NCBI GenBank assembly: GCA_016200895.1
Contig: JACQDX010000018.1
Location: 52,560-116,559, forward strand
DNA from: Burkholderiales bacterium
Lineage (GTDB): Bacteria; Pseudomonadota; Gammaproteobacteria; Burkholderiales; Burkholderiaceae_D
Reading direction: 5' to 3'
Length of the DNA: 64,000 nucleotides
Made by a program: the position numbers and the translations under genes. The notes beneath the pieces were generated by a model. The model saw nothing but the letters and a program-made list of their open reading frames with translations. It was not told the DNA's origin and did no database searches. Shown piece by piece: positions 43,351-53,492 of the stretch; positions within the stretch are counted from its first letter, which is position 1, and the number at the start of each line of letters is the position of its first letter.

Positions 43351-46300
43351 GCTATTTCTTCCTTCCCATATTTTGCTTCGGTCGCAGTGCTGCTGTTCAA
43401 CATGCCAGCAATATATGCTGCCATCTTTTGCGCGATGCTGCGTATTTCTTGTTCCTGATAACTGGCTGCATGGTATTGCCACAACAGGTGCAGACAACCA
43501 TCAAGGATGTAAGCTTCTATCGCCAGTTTATGCAAACGTGGCAGATACCCTGCTCTTTCTGCCTCTCTATCCTGACGGTCCGGCGACCATGACAATAACT
43601 TGCAGACATCATCAGGCGGCGGGTTGATCTGCCCCATGTAGTTCAGGCTGATCTCCGGCATCTGCCCTTGCGCCAGCGTTGTACGCACTTTGTCTGACCC
43701 CAGGTAGCGCAATAAGCCATAAGAAAAGCCATGCGCAGGGATGTCGCTGCGCTGCGCAGCAATTTCACTGGCAGCAGCATCAATGTCGATATCTGTCAGA
43801 TCAAACCAGGCTGGATAACGACTGGTGAACCAGCCCACGCTACGGCTGATATCCAGTTCAGCTTGCTCCAGTTGCCGGCCATGGCCTTCCAGTTCCAGAT
43901 AGGCGACAGGCTCACCCGTCCAGTCACCCACGCTCAGGGTCAGGGCAGCGATGAGGATATCTTCCGCCGCTGCATCTGGCTGCCCCTGTAAAAAGCGGCT
44001 GGTGATTTCTGCTGGCACGATAACGCTGATTTGCACTTCTTCGGCAATACTGCCGTAGCCGTCGCCCTGCCCGCTAACTGGTAATTCAGGTGGAGGAATC
44101 GAGGTGCAGACTTCCCAATATTCAGCTTCTGCCAGCACGGCATCCTGGCTGGCCTGCCGTTTCAGGTGTTCTGCCCAGGCTTGTACTGAGGCTGTTTTTC
44201 TACCCGATGCAGGGGCGCGTCCAGCTTGTAAATCCAGCAGTGCCTGTCGCAAATCTTCGAGCAGGATTTGCATGGAAATTCCGTCGCTGACCAGATGATG
44301 TACGACCAGCAGGAGGTGGGACTTTTGTCCCCGACTCGCTGGTGTCCAGGCAGCAGCGAGCAAATTAGCTTGTGCTGGCTGTAATGAAGCCTGCACTTGC
44401 GTGTAGTCTTTAGTCAGATACAAAACTGGTTTATTGAAAAGCTCAGTAAAATACACATCTTCATTACTAAAGCTCAGGCGCAGTGCATCATGTTGCGCTA
44501 TCAGCGCTTGCAATGCCTGTTCCAGCATGTCAGCATTAACCCAGTCAGCCATTTCCAGCAAGACGGATAAATTGAAATGGTTTGGTATTTCCTGCATCAG
44601 CTCTTGCAACCTGAGTTGTGCAGGCAAGAGTCCGCACTGACCTTCAGGTCGAACATCAGCACCTGCCATCTCACCGATGGGCAAGAGTTTCTTTGCGAAG
44701 TCAGCCAATACTGGGGCTGCATATAAATCCATGGCCTTCGCTTGCCAGCCAGCCTGGCGCAAACGGGCTATCATCTGTATCGCCAGGATAGAATCGCCAC
44801 CACTCTGAAAAAAATCTGCCTGCGTGCCCAGGTTTTCGCGCTGCAAGAGTTCGCGCCAGATTGCCAGTACCACAGCCTCAGCTTCTGAGTTTATGGCACT
44901 TTCTGCTTCAGAATAGTCTTGCACATCATCCAGTCTGGGCAAGGCAGCGCGGTCCAGTTTGCCATTCGAGGTATAAGGAATGCTGGCTATGGCGATGACT
45001 GCTTTTGGCAGCATGTAGTCGGGCAAATGCTGACGCAGTTTTTCCAGCAGGCTTTGCGTATTGAGTGGAATTTCCTGATCAGCAGCGACTGCATAAGCCA
45101 GTAAATATGGGCGGCCTGCATTGGCACGTCCCATATTTGCAGACTCAGGCTTATGCAAAATCACTGTCGCGTTCGCCACATTCTCTTGCGCCATCAGGGC
45201 GGCGATGATTTCTGCCGGTTCTATGCGGTAGCCGCGTATTTTCAGTTGCTCATCCTTGCGACCCAGTATCTGTATGCGGCCATCAGCATGCATGACTGCA
45301 AGATCACCAGTGCGATAGAGGCGCTCGCGCTCGCCAGCGATATCTGCAAACAGGAAGGGGCCAGTTGCATCTTCAGGCATGTCAACGTAACCCAGTGCCA
45401 GGCCAGGGCCAGCTAGATAAATCTCGCCTGTCTCGCCATAAGCACATGGCTGAAGTGCAGCATCGAGTATGTGTATGCGATTATCACCCAGGGGTTGACT
45501 GAAGCGCATGCCACTCAAGTCGCCTTGCCATTTGCCAACCATGACACCTATGGTCGCTTCAGTCGGGCCAAAGTGATTGAAGATGCTACAAGCTGCCTGC
45601 ATGTCACGGAGTTGTTGCAAGAGTCTGGCACTGGCGGTTTCACCGCCGAGTACCAAATGCGTCAAGGGCAAGGCCGCTGCCTTGTTCTGCGCTGCCAGCA
45701 AGGCTTCGAGATGCGAGGGAACAATTTTTAATACATCGACCGGCGTTTGCTGCATCAGGGCAGCATAGCCATCTGCATCGCGTGCCAAGGCATTGCTGAT
45801 GATGCTCAGGCAGCCGCCGTGGAATAGTGCAGGTAAAACCGTAGTCAGGCCCAGATCAGCTGCAAAAGTTGATATCACTGCATAGCGCAAGCCGGGCTGC
45901 AAATCAAATGCAGTAATCACCGCATCGAGATAATGCTCAACTGCCCTGTGAGGCACAGCGACCAGCTTGGGCTTGCCAGTGGAGCCGGAAGTGAATAGCT
46001 GATAAGCACATGCCTCTGGATCAGTATCAGGCAAGCTTAGTGGTTGATGATACTGAACATTGATCTCTGCGAAGCTGGCTGACAATTGCAGGCACGGGAT
46101 ATCCAGCGCAACCAATGCATCACCCACATCCTGATTATCTTGCAAGATGACGCAACAAGGCTTTGCCTGTCGTATCAATTCCAGCACGCGTCCTTGTAGC
46201 AGATTGCTGTCTACCGGCAGATAAGCTTTACCAGCCTTCCATGCCGCCAGTAAGGCAACGGGGAAAGCCAGACTGCGGCCCAGCAACAAGAGTACTGGGC

Positions 46301-49300
46301 CTGCGTTTTTCCCTAAATTTAAAATATCCCGCGCCAGCCTGGCAGACTGACTATCAAGCTGTTGGCGTGTCATGCTTTCTATTGCATCCACACGCAAGGC
46401 AATCGCCTGCGGGTCTTGTTCAACTGACTGACGGAATCTTTGCAGCAAACCCGGTTTGCCAAAATTTGGTTCAACTCTGGCAGGCAACCAGACAGTCCTG
46501 GCGACAGCGCGTTCATCAAAACCCTGATCGTCACCTGCCATGCGTTCTATCATGGCGACAAAACTGTCCAGCAATTTCTGCATATCCTCAGCATCAAATA
46601 ACTGGCTATCGTAATCAAGTTCTACCCGCGCACCATCTTGCCAATCGACGAGATTGCAACCTATGTCAAACCGCGCATGGCGTATCGGCAGGGAATACGC
46701 TTGCACCGTCATGCCCGGCAAGCTGGGCATAGCCGCCAGTTTATCAACATTAAAAGTGATATTCACTAGAGGCGGCCTGGCCGGGTCACGGGCCAGCCCC
46801 AAGTCATCGACCAGTTGCGACAGCGGGTAATTTGCATGGGTGATAGCATCAAGGAATTGCTGTTTCACTTCCGCCAATACCGTGCTGGTTTTCGCCTGCG
46901 CAGGAATGTTCAGGCGCAAGGGCAAGAGATGCGCGCAATAGCCTGGTGTATATGCCAATGCTTCATCACGGCCAGAATAAGGGACGCCCAGAACCATGTC
47001 TCGCCCTGCCCCGGCGCGACGTAACGTAGCAGCAAAAGCAGCGATCAAGGCCATGCTGGATGACATGCCCAGCTTGCCAGCCTTTTGTTCAAGCTGGCGC
47101 AAGATGTTCTTGTCAAGTTCATGTATCAGGCGCTGGCCCTGGAAGCCGCGCATGCTGGCCCTGGCATGAGCGCATGGCAGCTCTATACCAGAAGGTGCAT
47201 GCTGCAATTTACTTAACCAGTATTGCTTGTGCTCTTGTTCTTCCAGCGATGAACCTGCATCTGCCATGCGTTGCGCCAATAAGGCGTAGTCTGGTTTGCT
47301 GTTTAAAATCTGACCATGCATGAGCGCTGCAAATTCTTCAAACAGCATCTGCATGGACTGCCCGTCGATGAAGACATGATGGGCAGCAAACAGCAAGACG
47401 GAATGGTGTGCATCAAGCTCAAACAAATCTATGCGGAAAGCGCCCGCTTGCGTCAGGTCAAAACTGGCTGCCGCGCTGCTTTCCAATGCAGCCTCCAGCG
47501 TGCTGGCAGTGACTTGATGGCGCTGCACTTTTACGTCCACATGAGGTGCGATTTTCTGCACGCCAGTTTCAATATCTATGGATGCCCTCAGGGCATCATG
47601 TCTGCCTACCAGCGTTGTAAATGCGCGCGTGATATCTGCATGATTGATGTGGCCCCGCAACTCCAGCGCAACGCTGACGACATAGGCTGCAGAACCTTGC
47701 TCAGACAAAGCTGCCAGTGTCGCCAATTGTTTTTGCGCTTTGGATAAAGGCAGCATTACTTCTTCAGCTTTTGGTGCTTGCGCCACATTTGTAGCGCTAG
47801 CAATAAAGCCAGCCGTCTTCAACGCAGCTACGCTGTCCTTCACGCAGCTGACTATCGCAGCGATATCATCTTCAGTGTGCGCAGTGGAAAGGAATAAATT
47901 ACGACCTTCCCACACATACAGGCCGCGATACAGCAAGTGATAAAAGAAGGGATCAAGGTTTTCGCTAAAGACAAAACGGAATAGCGAACCGAAATTCTTC
48001 ATGTGGATAGGCGCACCGGCTGCAGCAAACACCTGATCGAGTTCCGCAGTCAGCCTTGCGGTATTGTCGTTCAGTTTTTGATAGACAGCCAGGCCACCTT
48101 GTTTGATCTCGGTCAGGACGGCACGGGCTGCAGCCATCACTAGCGGATGCTTGTTGAAAGTGCCCGCAAAAAAGGTCGTATCCGCCGCCGGGTAAGATGC
48201 ATCGCCATATTGCCAATGCCCGCCATCAATGCCCGCCATGATATCGGCACGGCCAGCAATGACACCCACTGGCAAACCACCGCCGACTATCTTGCCAAAG
48301 GTGACTATATCTGCCTGCACATCAAAATGCGCCTGGGCACCACCGGGATGTATGCGGAATCCCACCAGCACTTCATCAAAGATCAGCAAGCTGCCAGCCG
48401 CCCTGGTCATGGCGCGCAGGCTACGCAAGAAGTCTTGCGGCTGCAGACCGGGGTTACGGCTTTGCACAGGTTCCACCAGCACTGCAGCAAATTCATGCAG
48501 GCGGCCACGCAATAATTCCAGCGCGTCGGCCGATCCATATTCAAAGAAAGCCAGGTCGCTGACCATGCCCGGCGTAATGCCAGCCACACGCGGCATCACC
48601 TTCCATGGGTCATCATTGATCTCGCCCAACACACCATCAAAGTGGCCGTGATAACTGTCGCGGAATATCGCGATCTTGTTACGACCAGTAAAAGTCCGCG
48701 CCAGGCGCAACGCCGTCATGATGGCTTCCGTGCCTGAACTGCAAAAAGCAACGCGCTCTACCCCGGTCAATTCGCTGATGAGGCTGGCGACTTCGCCCGC
48801 CATGTCAGACTGCGGCCCTATGCGTATGCCGCGAGACAGGCTTTCTGCCAATGTCTCTTTTAAAAACTCAGGTTCGTGCCCAAACAACTGCACGCCAAAG
48901 CCCATGGAAATATCTATGTATTCATTGCCGTCCAGATCCCAGATTCTGGAACCTGCAGCGCGCTGCCCCACGATGGGGTAGAGCATTTCCTTGATGGAGA
49001 ACCGGAAGCCCGCAGACGCGCGGCTGTCCGCCAGCACATGACGGTATTGCTGTGCCTGTTGTTTGGACAGTGCCGTTTTCTTGCAATAGCTGAAGCTGAA
49101 TTCATCGAGATGCTGGCGCTGCACTTCGCTCAGATTGGTGCTGAGCAGGATATTGCTTTTGGGTTTGGCAACAGCTGCCGTCGATACATCAGCTTTAACT
49201 TCTGCTTCCATGACTACATCAGCAGATACTTTGCCAACCTGCTGCTCAGCCAGATAAGTGGCTACCGCTTCAATTGAGGATAAATTCTCAAAGAAAGCAC

Positions 49301-52202
49301 GTACAGGTATCTTGACCGCAAACTCGTTTTCTATGCGGCCCACGGCTTGCATCAGTATCAATGAATCAGCACCGATTTCCAGCAAGGGTGCGGCGGCATC
49401 GACCTTGCTGACATCAATCGTCAGCAAAGTCGCGATGATGGCAATGATGCGGGTGCGAATAGCTACCAAATCAGTGACGACTGTGCGTGTGCTTGCCAAG
49501 GCTGACTTGCTGATCTCGGCTGCTTTGATTGATGGCACAGCCGTCTTACGATCATTAAAACTGTTCAAACCCAGCCGCAAAGGAAAGACATCCTTGGCAA
49601 AGGGATACAATGGCAAGGCATCGCCAGCCACCGTATTTTTTCTGTTGGCAAATTGCAGCTTGCTACCCAGTACGTGCAAATGCGCGACTGTTTTCAGAAA
49701 TGCCAGCCTGTCATCCTGAGTCGGCTCCAGACAAGGCAGGCTGCGTATGCTGGCAGCATTGGTGCTTGCAAAATCGTCCAGCATGCCGGACAGCACCGGC
49801 ATAGCGCCCAGTTCCAGCGCTGTGTCAATACCGGTTTTACTCAGCGCCACGATGTTGTCAGAAAAACGCACGGCTTCGCGCGTATGTCTTAACCAGTAAG
49901 CAGTATCGTAGACATGGCCGACAGGCAGTAATTCACCTGTCAGATTAGAGGTCACAGCTACTTGCAGTGGCTGCCACTTTACCTCTTGCAAAGCCTGTTC
50001 AAACTCCGCCAGCATGGGTTCCAGCAAGACAGAGTGGAAAGCTGTTTTTACCCGTAGCAAACGTACCCGTATGCCATCTCCAACAAGTTTTTGACTGAGT
50101 ATATCCAGTTGATCTTTTGCGCCGGAAATCGTCACAGATTGGGGGCCATTCACGGCAGCAATGCTGATTTCCGTGCCAGCCAGATAGCGCAAGACAGTTT
50201 GCTCATCAGCACGCACAGCAGCCATGGCGCCATCTGAAGTTAATGCCCCCATGAGCCTGCCGCGCTGTTCAACCAGCTTCAGGGCTTGCTCAACACTCAA
50301 AGCCCCAGCAATGACGGCGGCAGTGTATTCACCCAGGCTATGTCCTGCCAGCACAGTGGGCTTGATGCCGTATTCGGCCAGCAGACGTGCCAGCCCTACA
50401 CCCAGCGCCAATAAAGCTGGCTGGGTGTAAGTAGTCTTGTCGATATTTTCATCAGAAGTCAGCAATAACTGGCTGAGCGACCAAGGCAAAACTTTATCTG
50501 CTTCTGCGATGGTGGCGCGGAAGCTGGCGAACTGGAATAAACCTTTTGCCATACCGGGTCGTTGCGAGCCCTGACCAGGTAAAAGGAATGCCAGCTTGGG
50601 TGCTCTTCTGGCTGCAACAGCAGTGACGACTTGCTCAGCATGGCCTTTGTCCAGCCATACATGCAGATGTGTACTGGCGTCATCTGAACTACTAGCCAAC
50701 AGCGCCAGCCTGTGACGCAAATGGGCACGGCCATGCTGTGATAAAGAGCAGACGCCAGCAAAGTCTTGATGAACACCGGCTTGCAGCTTTTGCGAAGTTT
50801 GCTGCGCCAGCAAACTCAGGGCTTCATTACTGGATGCTGACAAGAGCAAAATATCTGGCTCACCTGCCTTCGGATTTTCTGGTGCGGATGCTGGAATAAA
50901 CTCTTCGAGGACAACATGACAATTTGCCCCACCAAAACCAAAGGCGCTGATGGATGCTGCTCTCGCGCAAGCCTCAGGATTAGCTGGCCAGTCTGTCGTC
51001 CGCGCCACCACCTGCAAGCGCAATTGCTCAAAATTGATATGCGGGTTAGGCTGCGTGTAATGCAGGCTGGCTGGTATCTTTTTATGCTTGAGCGCGAGTA
51101 TCAGTTTGATGAGGCCCGCGATACCGGCAGCTGCTTCCAGATGTCCGATATTGGTTTTGACTGAGCCTACCAACAAGGGTGTCTGCCGTGGCTGCTGGCC
51201 CAGCGTGCGCCCCAAAGCGCGGGTCTCTGTCGGGTCACCCAATAAAGTGCCAGTGCCGTGCGCTTCTACATACTGTATTGCCGATGGTGGCATACCGGCA
51301 TCAGCAAGCGCTGCCTGTATCAGATTCTCTTGCGCCAAACCATTCGGGGCGGTGATACCATTCGAGACACCATCATGATTGGTGGCAGAGCCACGTATCA
51401 CGGCATGGATGCGGTCACCGTCTGCCAGCGAATCTGACAGACGTTTCAGCAAGACCAGGCCAGCACCTTCACCACGGCCATAACCATTGGCGGAGGCATC
51501 AAAGGTCTTGCACAAGCCATCAGGGGCCAGCATGCTGCCCTTACCCAAAGCAACGCTGCTGTCCGGCCTTAACATCAGGCTGACGCCGCCAGCCAGCACC
51601 ATATCGGCATCGCCAGTTTGTAGACTGCGACAAGCCTGGTGCACTGCCACCAGCGAAGAGGAACAGGCGGTATCGATCGTCATGCTCGGACCGCGCAAGC
51701 CCAGCACATGTGAAATACGGTTGGCAATGATGGCATTTGACATGCCTATGCCCATGTGAGCTTCTACGTCATCGGTGTGCGCAAAACTACCGAGGAATTC
51801 GCCATTGACTGCGCCGATGAAAACACCCAGACGGGCTTCTTTCAAACTGTCAGCGGCAATGCCCGCATCTTCCAGCGCCCACCAGGCCAGTTGCAGGCTC
51901 AGGCGCTGACGCGGGTCCAGCGCGAATGCTTCCTTGGGGGAGATGCCAAAAAAGGCAGGATCGAAACAAGCCGCATCATCAATGAAGCCAGCATATGGTG
52001 CGGCAGACGCAGGCAAGTCTGCGGCATCCCAACGTTCTGGTGGTATGCATTTGACTGCACATATCTCCTGTTCAAGCAGTGACCAGAATGCTTCTATATT
52101 GGCTGCGCCAGGAAAAACACATGACATGCCGATGACAGCAATGGCATGTTCTGCCACCTGAGCCCGCGACTCGGCTGCGGCCTTATCCATATCAGTACTC
52201 AT
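43347..52202 (-). CDS. Hybrid PKS-NRPS: KS-AT-ACP-aminotransferase-C-A-T-E
   Basis: About 2,950 residues. KS (about 20-430): DTACSSS, VEAHGTGT and NIGHLEAA give the Cys-His-His triad. AT (about 540-815): GHSLGEY and TAFHS, malonyl type. ACP (about 920-1005): GADSL. Class III aminotransferase (about 1030-1460): PLP Lys in FGKIVGGGLPVG. C domain (about 1485-1900): AHHVFIDGQS. A domain (about 1920-2430): FTSGSTGKPK, FNHFGPTEATIG; the usual FDxS is FAADLG, so Asp235 is missing, while the rest of the pocket (K-V-G-H-I-G-K) equals the aspartate code. PCP: GGDSILAIQ. Epimerisation domain (about 2545-2940): HHLVSDGIS, LEGHGRQ, GWFTSRYP, LNYMGQ. There is no ketoreductase. The KS-AT-ACP-AMT block resembles the iturin/mycosubtilin starter, making a beta-amino fatty acyl chain, then joined to a D-configured Asp-like residue. 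TTG 52211 is an alternative start. Confidence 0.94.
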   Translation of the reverse strand: MSTDMDKAAAESRAQVAEHAIAVIGMSCVFPGAANIEAFWSLLEQEICAVKCIPPERWDAADLPASAAPYAGFIDDAACFDPAFFGISPKEAFALDPRQRLSLQLAWWALEDAGIAADSLKEARLGVFIGAVNGEFLGSFAHTDDVEAHMGIGMSNAIIANRISHVLGLRGPSMTIDTACSSSLVAVHQACRSLQTGDADMVLAGGVSLMLRPDSSVALGKGSMLAPDGLCKTFDASANGYGRGEGAGLVLLKRLSDSLADGDRIHAVIRGSATNHDGVSNGITAPNGLAQENLIQAALADAGMPPSAIQYVEAHGTGTLLGDPTETRALGRTLGQQPRQTPLLVGSVKTNIGHLEAAAGIAGLIKLILALKHKKIPASLHYTQPNPHINFEQLRLQVVARTTDWPANPEACARAASISAFGFGGANCHVVLEEFIPASAPENPKAGEPDILLLSASSNEALSLLAQQTSQKLQAGVHQDFAGVCSLSQHGRAHLRHRLALLASSSDDASTHLHVWLDKGHAEQVVTAVAARRAPKLAFLLPGQGSQRPGMAKGLFQFASFRATIAEADKVLPWSLSQLLLTSDENIDKTTYTQPALLALGVGLARLLAEYGIKPTVLAGHSLGEYTAAVIAGALSVEQALKLVEQRGRLMGALTSDGAMAAVRADEQTVLRYLAGTEISIAAVNGPQSVTISGAKDQLDILSQKLVGDGIRVRLLRVKTAFHSVLLEPMLAEFEQALQEVKWQPLQVAVTSNLTGELLPVGHVYDTAYWLRHTREAVRFSDNIVALSKTGIDTALELGAMPVLSGMLDDFASTNAASIRSLPCLEPTQDDRLAFLKTVAHLHVLGSKLQFANRKNTVAGDALPLYPFAKDVFPLRLGLNSFNDRKTAVPSIKAAEISKSALASTRTVVTDLVAIRTRIIAIIATLLTIDVSKVDAAAPLLEIGADSLILMQAVGRIENEFAVKIPVRAFFENLSSIEAVATYLAEQQVGKVSADVVMEAEVKADVSTAAVAKPKSNILLSTNLSEVQRQHLDEFSFSYCKKTALSKQQAQQYRHVLADSRASAGFRFSIKEMLYPIVGQRAAGSRIWDLDGNEYIDISMGFGVQLFGHEPEFLKETLAESLSRGIRIGPQSDMAGEVASLISELTGVERVAFCSSGTEAIMTALRLARTFTGRNKIAIFRDSYHGHFDGVLGEINDDPWKVMPRVAGITPGMVSDLAFFEYGSADALELLRGRLHEFAAVLVEPVQSRNPGLQPQDFLRSLRAMTRAAGSLLIFDEVLVGFRIHPGGAQAHFDVQADIVTFGKIVGGGLPVGVIAGRADIMAGIDGGHWQYGDASYPAADTTFFAGTFNKHPLVMAAARAVLTEIKQGGLAVYQKLNDNTARLTAELDQVFAAAGAPIHMKNFGSLFRFVFSENLDPFFYHLLYRGLYVWEGRNLFLSTAHTEDDIAAIVSCVKDSVAALKTAGFIASATNVAQAPKAEEVMLPLSKAQKQLATLAALSEQGSAAYVVSVALELRGHINHADITRAFTTLVGRHDALRASIDIETGVQKIAPHVDVKVQRHQVTASTLEAALESSAAASFDLTQAGAFRIDLFELDAHHSVLLFAAHHVFIDGQSMQMLFEEFAALMHGQILNSKPDYALLAQRMADAGSSLEEQEHKQYWLSKLQHAPSGIELPCAHARASMRGFQGQRLIHELDKNILRQLEQKAGKLGMSSSMALIAAFAATLRRAGAGRDMVLGVPYSGRDEALAYTPGYCAHLLPLRLNIPAQAKTSTVLAEVKQQFLDAITHANYPLSQLVDDLGLARDPARPPLVNITFNVDKLAAMPSLPGMTVQAYSLPIRHARFDIGCNLVDWQDGARVELDYDSQLFDAEDMQKLLDSFVAMIERMAGDDQGFDERAVARTVWLPARVEPNFGKPGLLQRFRQSVEQDPQAIALRVDAIESMTRQQLDSQSARLARDILNLGKNAGPVLLLLGRSLAFPVALLAAWKAGKAYLPVDSNLLQGRVLELIRQAKPCCVILQDNQDVGDALVALDIPCLQLSASFAEINVQYHQPLSLPDTDPEACAYQLFTSGSTGKPKLVAVPHRAVEHYLDAVITAFDLQPGLRYAVISTFAADLGLTTVLPALFHGGCLSIISNALARDADGYAALMQQTPVDVLKIVPSHLEALLAAQNKAAALPLTHLVLGGETASARLLQQLRDMQAACSIFNHFGPTEATIGVMVGKWQGDLSGMRFSQPLGDNRIHILDAALQPCAYGETGEIYLAGPGLALGYVDMPEDATGPFLFADIAGERERLYRTGDLAVMHADGRIQILGRKDEQLKIRGYRIEPAEIIAALMAQENVANATVILHKPESANMGRANAGRPYLLAYAVAADQEIPLNTQSLLEKLRQHLPDYMLPKAVIAIASIPYTSNGKLDRAALPRLDDVQDYSEAESAINSEAEAVVLAIWRELLQRENLGTQADFFQSGGDSILAIQMIARLRQAGWQAKAMDLYAAPVLADFAKKLLPIGEMAGADVRPEGQCGLLPAQLRLQELMQEIPNHFNLSVLLEMADWVNADMLEQALQALIAQHDALRLSFSNEDVYFTELFNKPVLYLTKDYTQVQASLQPAQANLLAAAWTPASRGQKSHLLLVVHHLVSDGISMQILLEDLRQALLDLQAGRAPASGRKTASVQAWAEHLKRQASQDAVLAEAEYWEVCTSIPPPELPVSGQGDGYGSIAEEVQISVIVPAEITSRFLQGQPDAAAEDILIAALTLSVGDWTGEPVAYLELEGHGRQLEQAELDISRSVGWFTSRYPAWFDLTDIDIDAAASEIAAQRSDIPAHGFSYGLLRYLGSDKVRTTLAQGQMPEISLNYMGQINPPPDDVCKLLSWSPDRQDREAERAGYLPRLHKLAIEAYILDGCLHLLWQYHAASYQEQEIRSIAQKMAAYIAGMLNSSTATEAKYGKEEIA

Positions 52203-52304
52203 GATGGGCAAGAAATTAAATCATACTCATAGGCAATGCACTGTGTAAAGTATCCTGCATCCAAACCCGCCATCACGATGAAATCCCCCGTATGCATGCT
52301 CATC

Positions 52305-52991
52305 TCAATCCAGATGGCCAATATAGCGCAATATCGAGGCGTCGATATCGACCAGCGTGTCATGTATCTGGGCGATGACCTTGTGCCCCTCTTCAGCGCC
52401 ATAGTGTTGCACGACCCGCCTTTCCAGCGTGGCAACCTCACCGAGTTCAGCTATGGTATTGCCCATGGTGAAGGCGTGCAGCCTGACTGGTCCGGCAAAG
52501 GTGGCGAAGCAGAATAAGGGGCTACCAGCAGTAGCAACACCCAGTTGCTGCAGGTTTTGCATAAGTTGCGCCATTCGGCCTGGCTGGGCTTGCAGGTTCA
52601 GGTAATACAGATAAGGGGGTGGGGTTTCGCGTTCTATCGGGTCTATGCCGTCATTGACACGGTTCAGCACAAAGCTTTCCATCTGCAATACGCATTCCTG
52701 GAATTTTTCCAGCAAGGGTGTGCTGTCGGCTCCATACACATCATGCAAGACCTGGTCTAAGGAAGGCATGCGGTCCATGTCCCCCAGCTCGGCCAGCGGC
52801 AACATGATGTAGACATAGTTGGCGGGTCCGGCAACCGTGGCATAAGCCATCCAGCGCATGCGGCGGCTGTGCTGTTGATAAGCAAAAGCGACCTTGCCAG
52901 CCAGCTCTTTGAATTGCACATAGCGCTCGCGGCGTACAGACAGACGCACGAAAAGACAGTAAGGAGTGGGAAACAACCATTGAGAATTCAT
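52305..52991 (-). CDS. Unrecognised protein with two duplicated halves, first gene of lipopeptide operon
   Basis: I start it at ATG 52991 (MNSQWLFPTPYCLF); the frame is open to 53072. The ~228-residue product is not recognised. Its two halves look like copies of one domain: YATVAGPANYVYIMLPLAEL (first half) and FATFAGPVRLHAFTMGNTIAEL (second half, 2 more residues) align, as do the following DQVLHDVYGAD and ERRVVQHYGAE stretches and the helix ending ESFVL or ASIL. Each half fits an alpha/beta, possibly dimeric alpha-beta-barrel-like, unit that could hold a small ligand or heme, but that is a guess. It lies about 100 bases upstream of the giant PKS-NRPS gene on the same strand and is presumably co-transcribed; it may be a tailoring enzyme or regulator. 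Confidence 0.62.
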   Translation of the reverse strand: MNSQWLFPTPYCLFVRLSVRRERYVQFKELAGKVAFAYQQHSRRMRWMAYATVAGPANYVYIMLPLAELGDMDRMPSLDQVLHDVYGADSTPLLEKFQECVLQMESFVLNRVNDGIDPIERETPPPYLYYLNLQAQPGRMAQLMQNLQQLGVATAGSPLFCFATFAGPVRLHAFTMGNTIAELGEVATLERRVVQHYGAEEGHKVIAQIHDTLVDIDASILRYIGHLD

Positions 52992-53492
52992 TGTTTTTAA
53001 CCGGCTGAGTCGATGTAAAAAGTTTAACCTATCTGAGAACCCGACAGCAATATGAATGCAGGCAAACAACACTTATTGATGGATAAAATAAATTGTGAAG
53101 AAAACACGAAAAATCTGTTAATTTGCGTTAGAAATCATCGACAAAAAATTCCAGCACGGGAATAATAGTCCCGGCAGACAAGGCATACGTCTTAAGTTTG
53201 TCTCTGTATCTGAAATTTCTGCAGTGAGCTGAATTTTTGTACGTGTTTTTTTGCATCCGCTGGCATTTAACATTCTTTAACCATGTGCACCCCCGTCTTC
53301 TTTATATTGCCACGTCCCATCTGCGAAGCAGCCATCGAAGAAACTGGGAGCAAGAGAACAAGGATGCGCAGGCAGCACTATCCTGGACTATGTAAACTAT
53401 GGGTGTAGCAACAGACAGAGATATTGTGCTGTTGCTCGTTCTCCAAGGTTTGCTTTCCGGTTGACAGACTCACTATCGTTGAGGAGGCATTG
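52992..53492. other. Divergent promoter region of lipopeptide and signalling operons
   Basis: About 500 bases separate the leftward lipopeptide operon from the rightward RsbW/PP2C operon. Several inverted repeats occur: CGGGA/TCCCG around 53156-53173, AGACAA/TTGTCT around 53176-53206, and a perfect 8-bp repeat at 53407-53436. No Fur box or LacI-type palindrome was found. Promoters for both operons must be here. Confidence 0.55.
53407..53436. promoter_or_regulatory. Inverted repeat upstream of RsbW-like gene
   Basis: AGCAACAG and CTGTTGCT are perfect 8-base inverted arms spaced by 14 bases, centred about 70 bases before the ATG at 53493. Arm length and spacing would suit a dimeric regulator bound on one face of the helix, or an RNA hairpin in the leader. 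Confidence 0.45.

Noticed and set aside
52992..53492. Fur box in front of the lipopeptide operon
   Set aside because: I looked for a GATAAT-type 19-base site because a hydroxy-Asp lipopeptide could be a siderophore, but found none; iron control is not supported.
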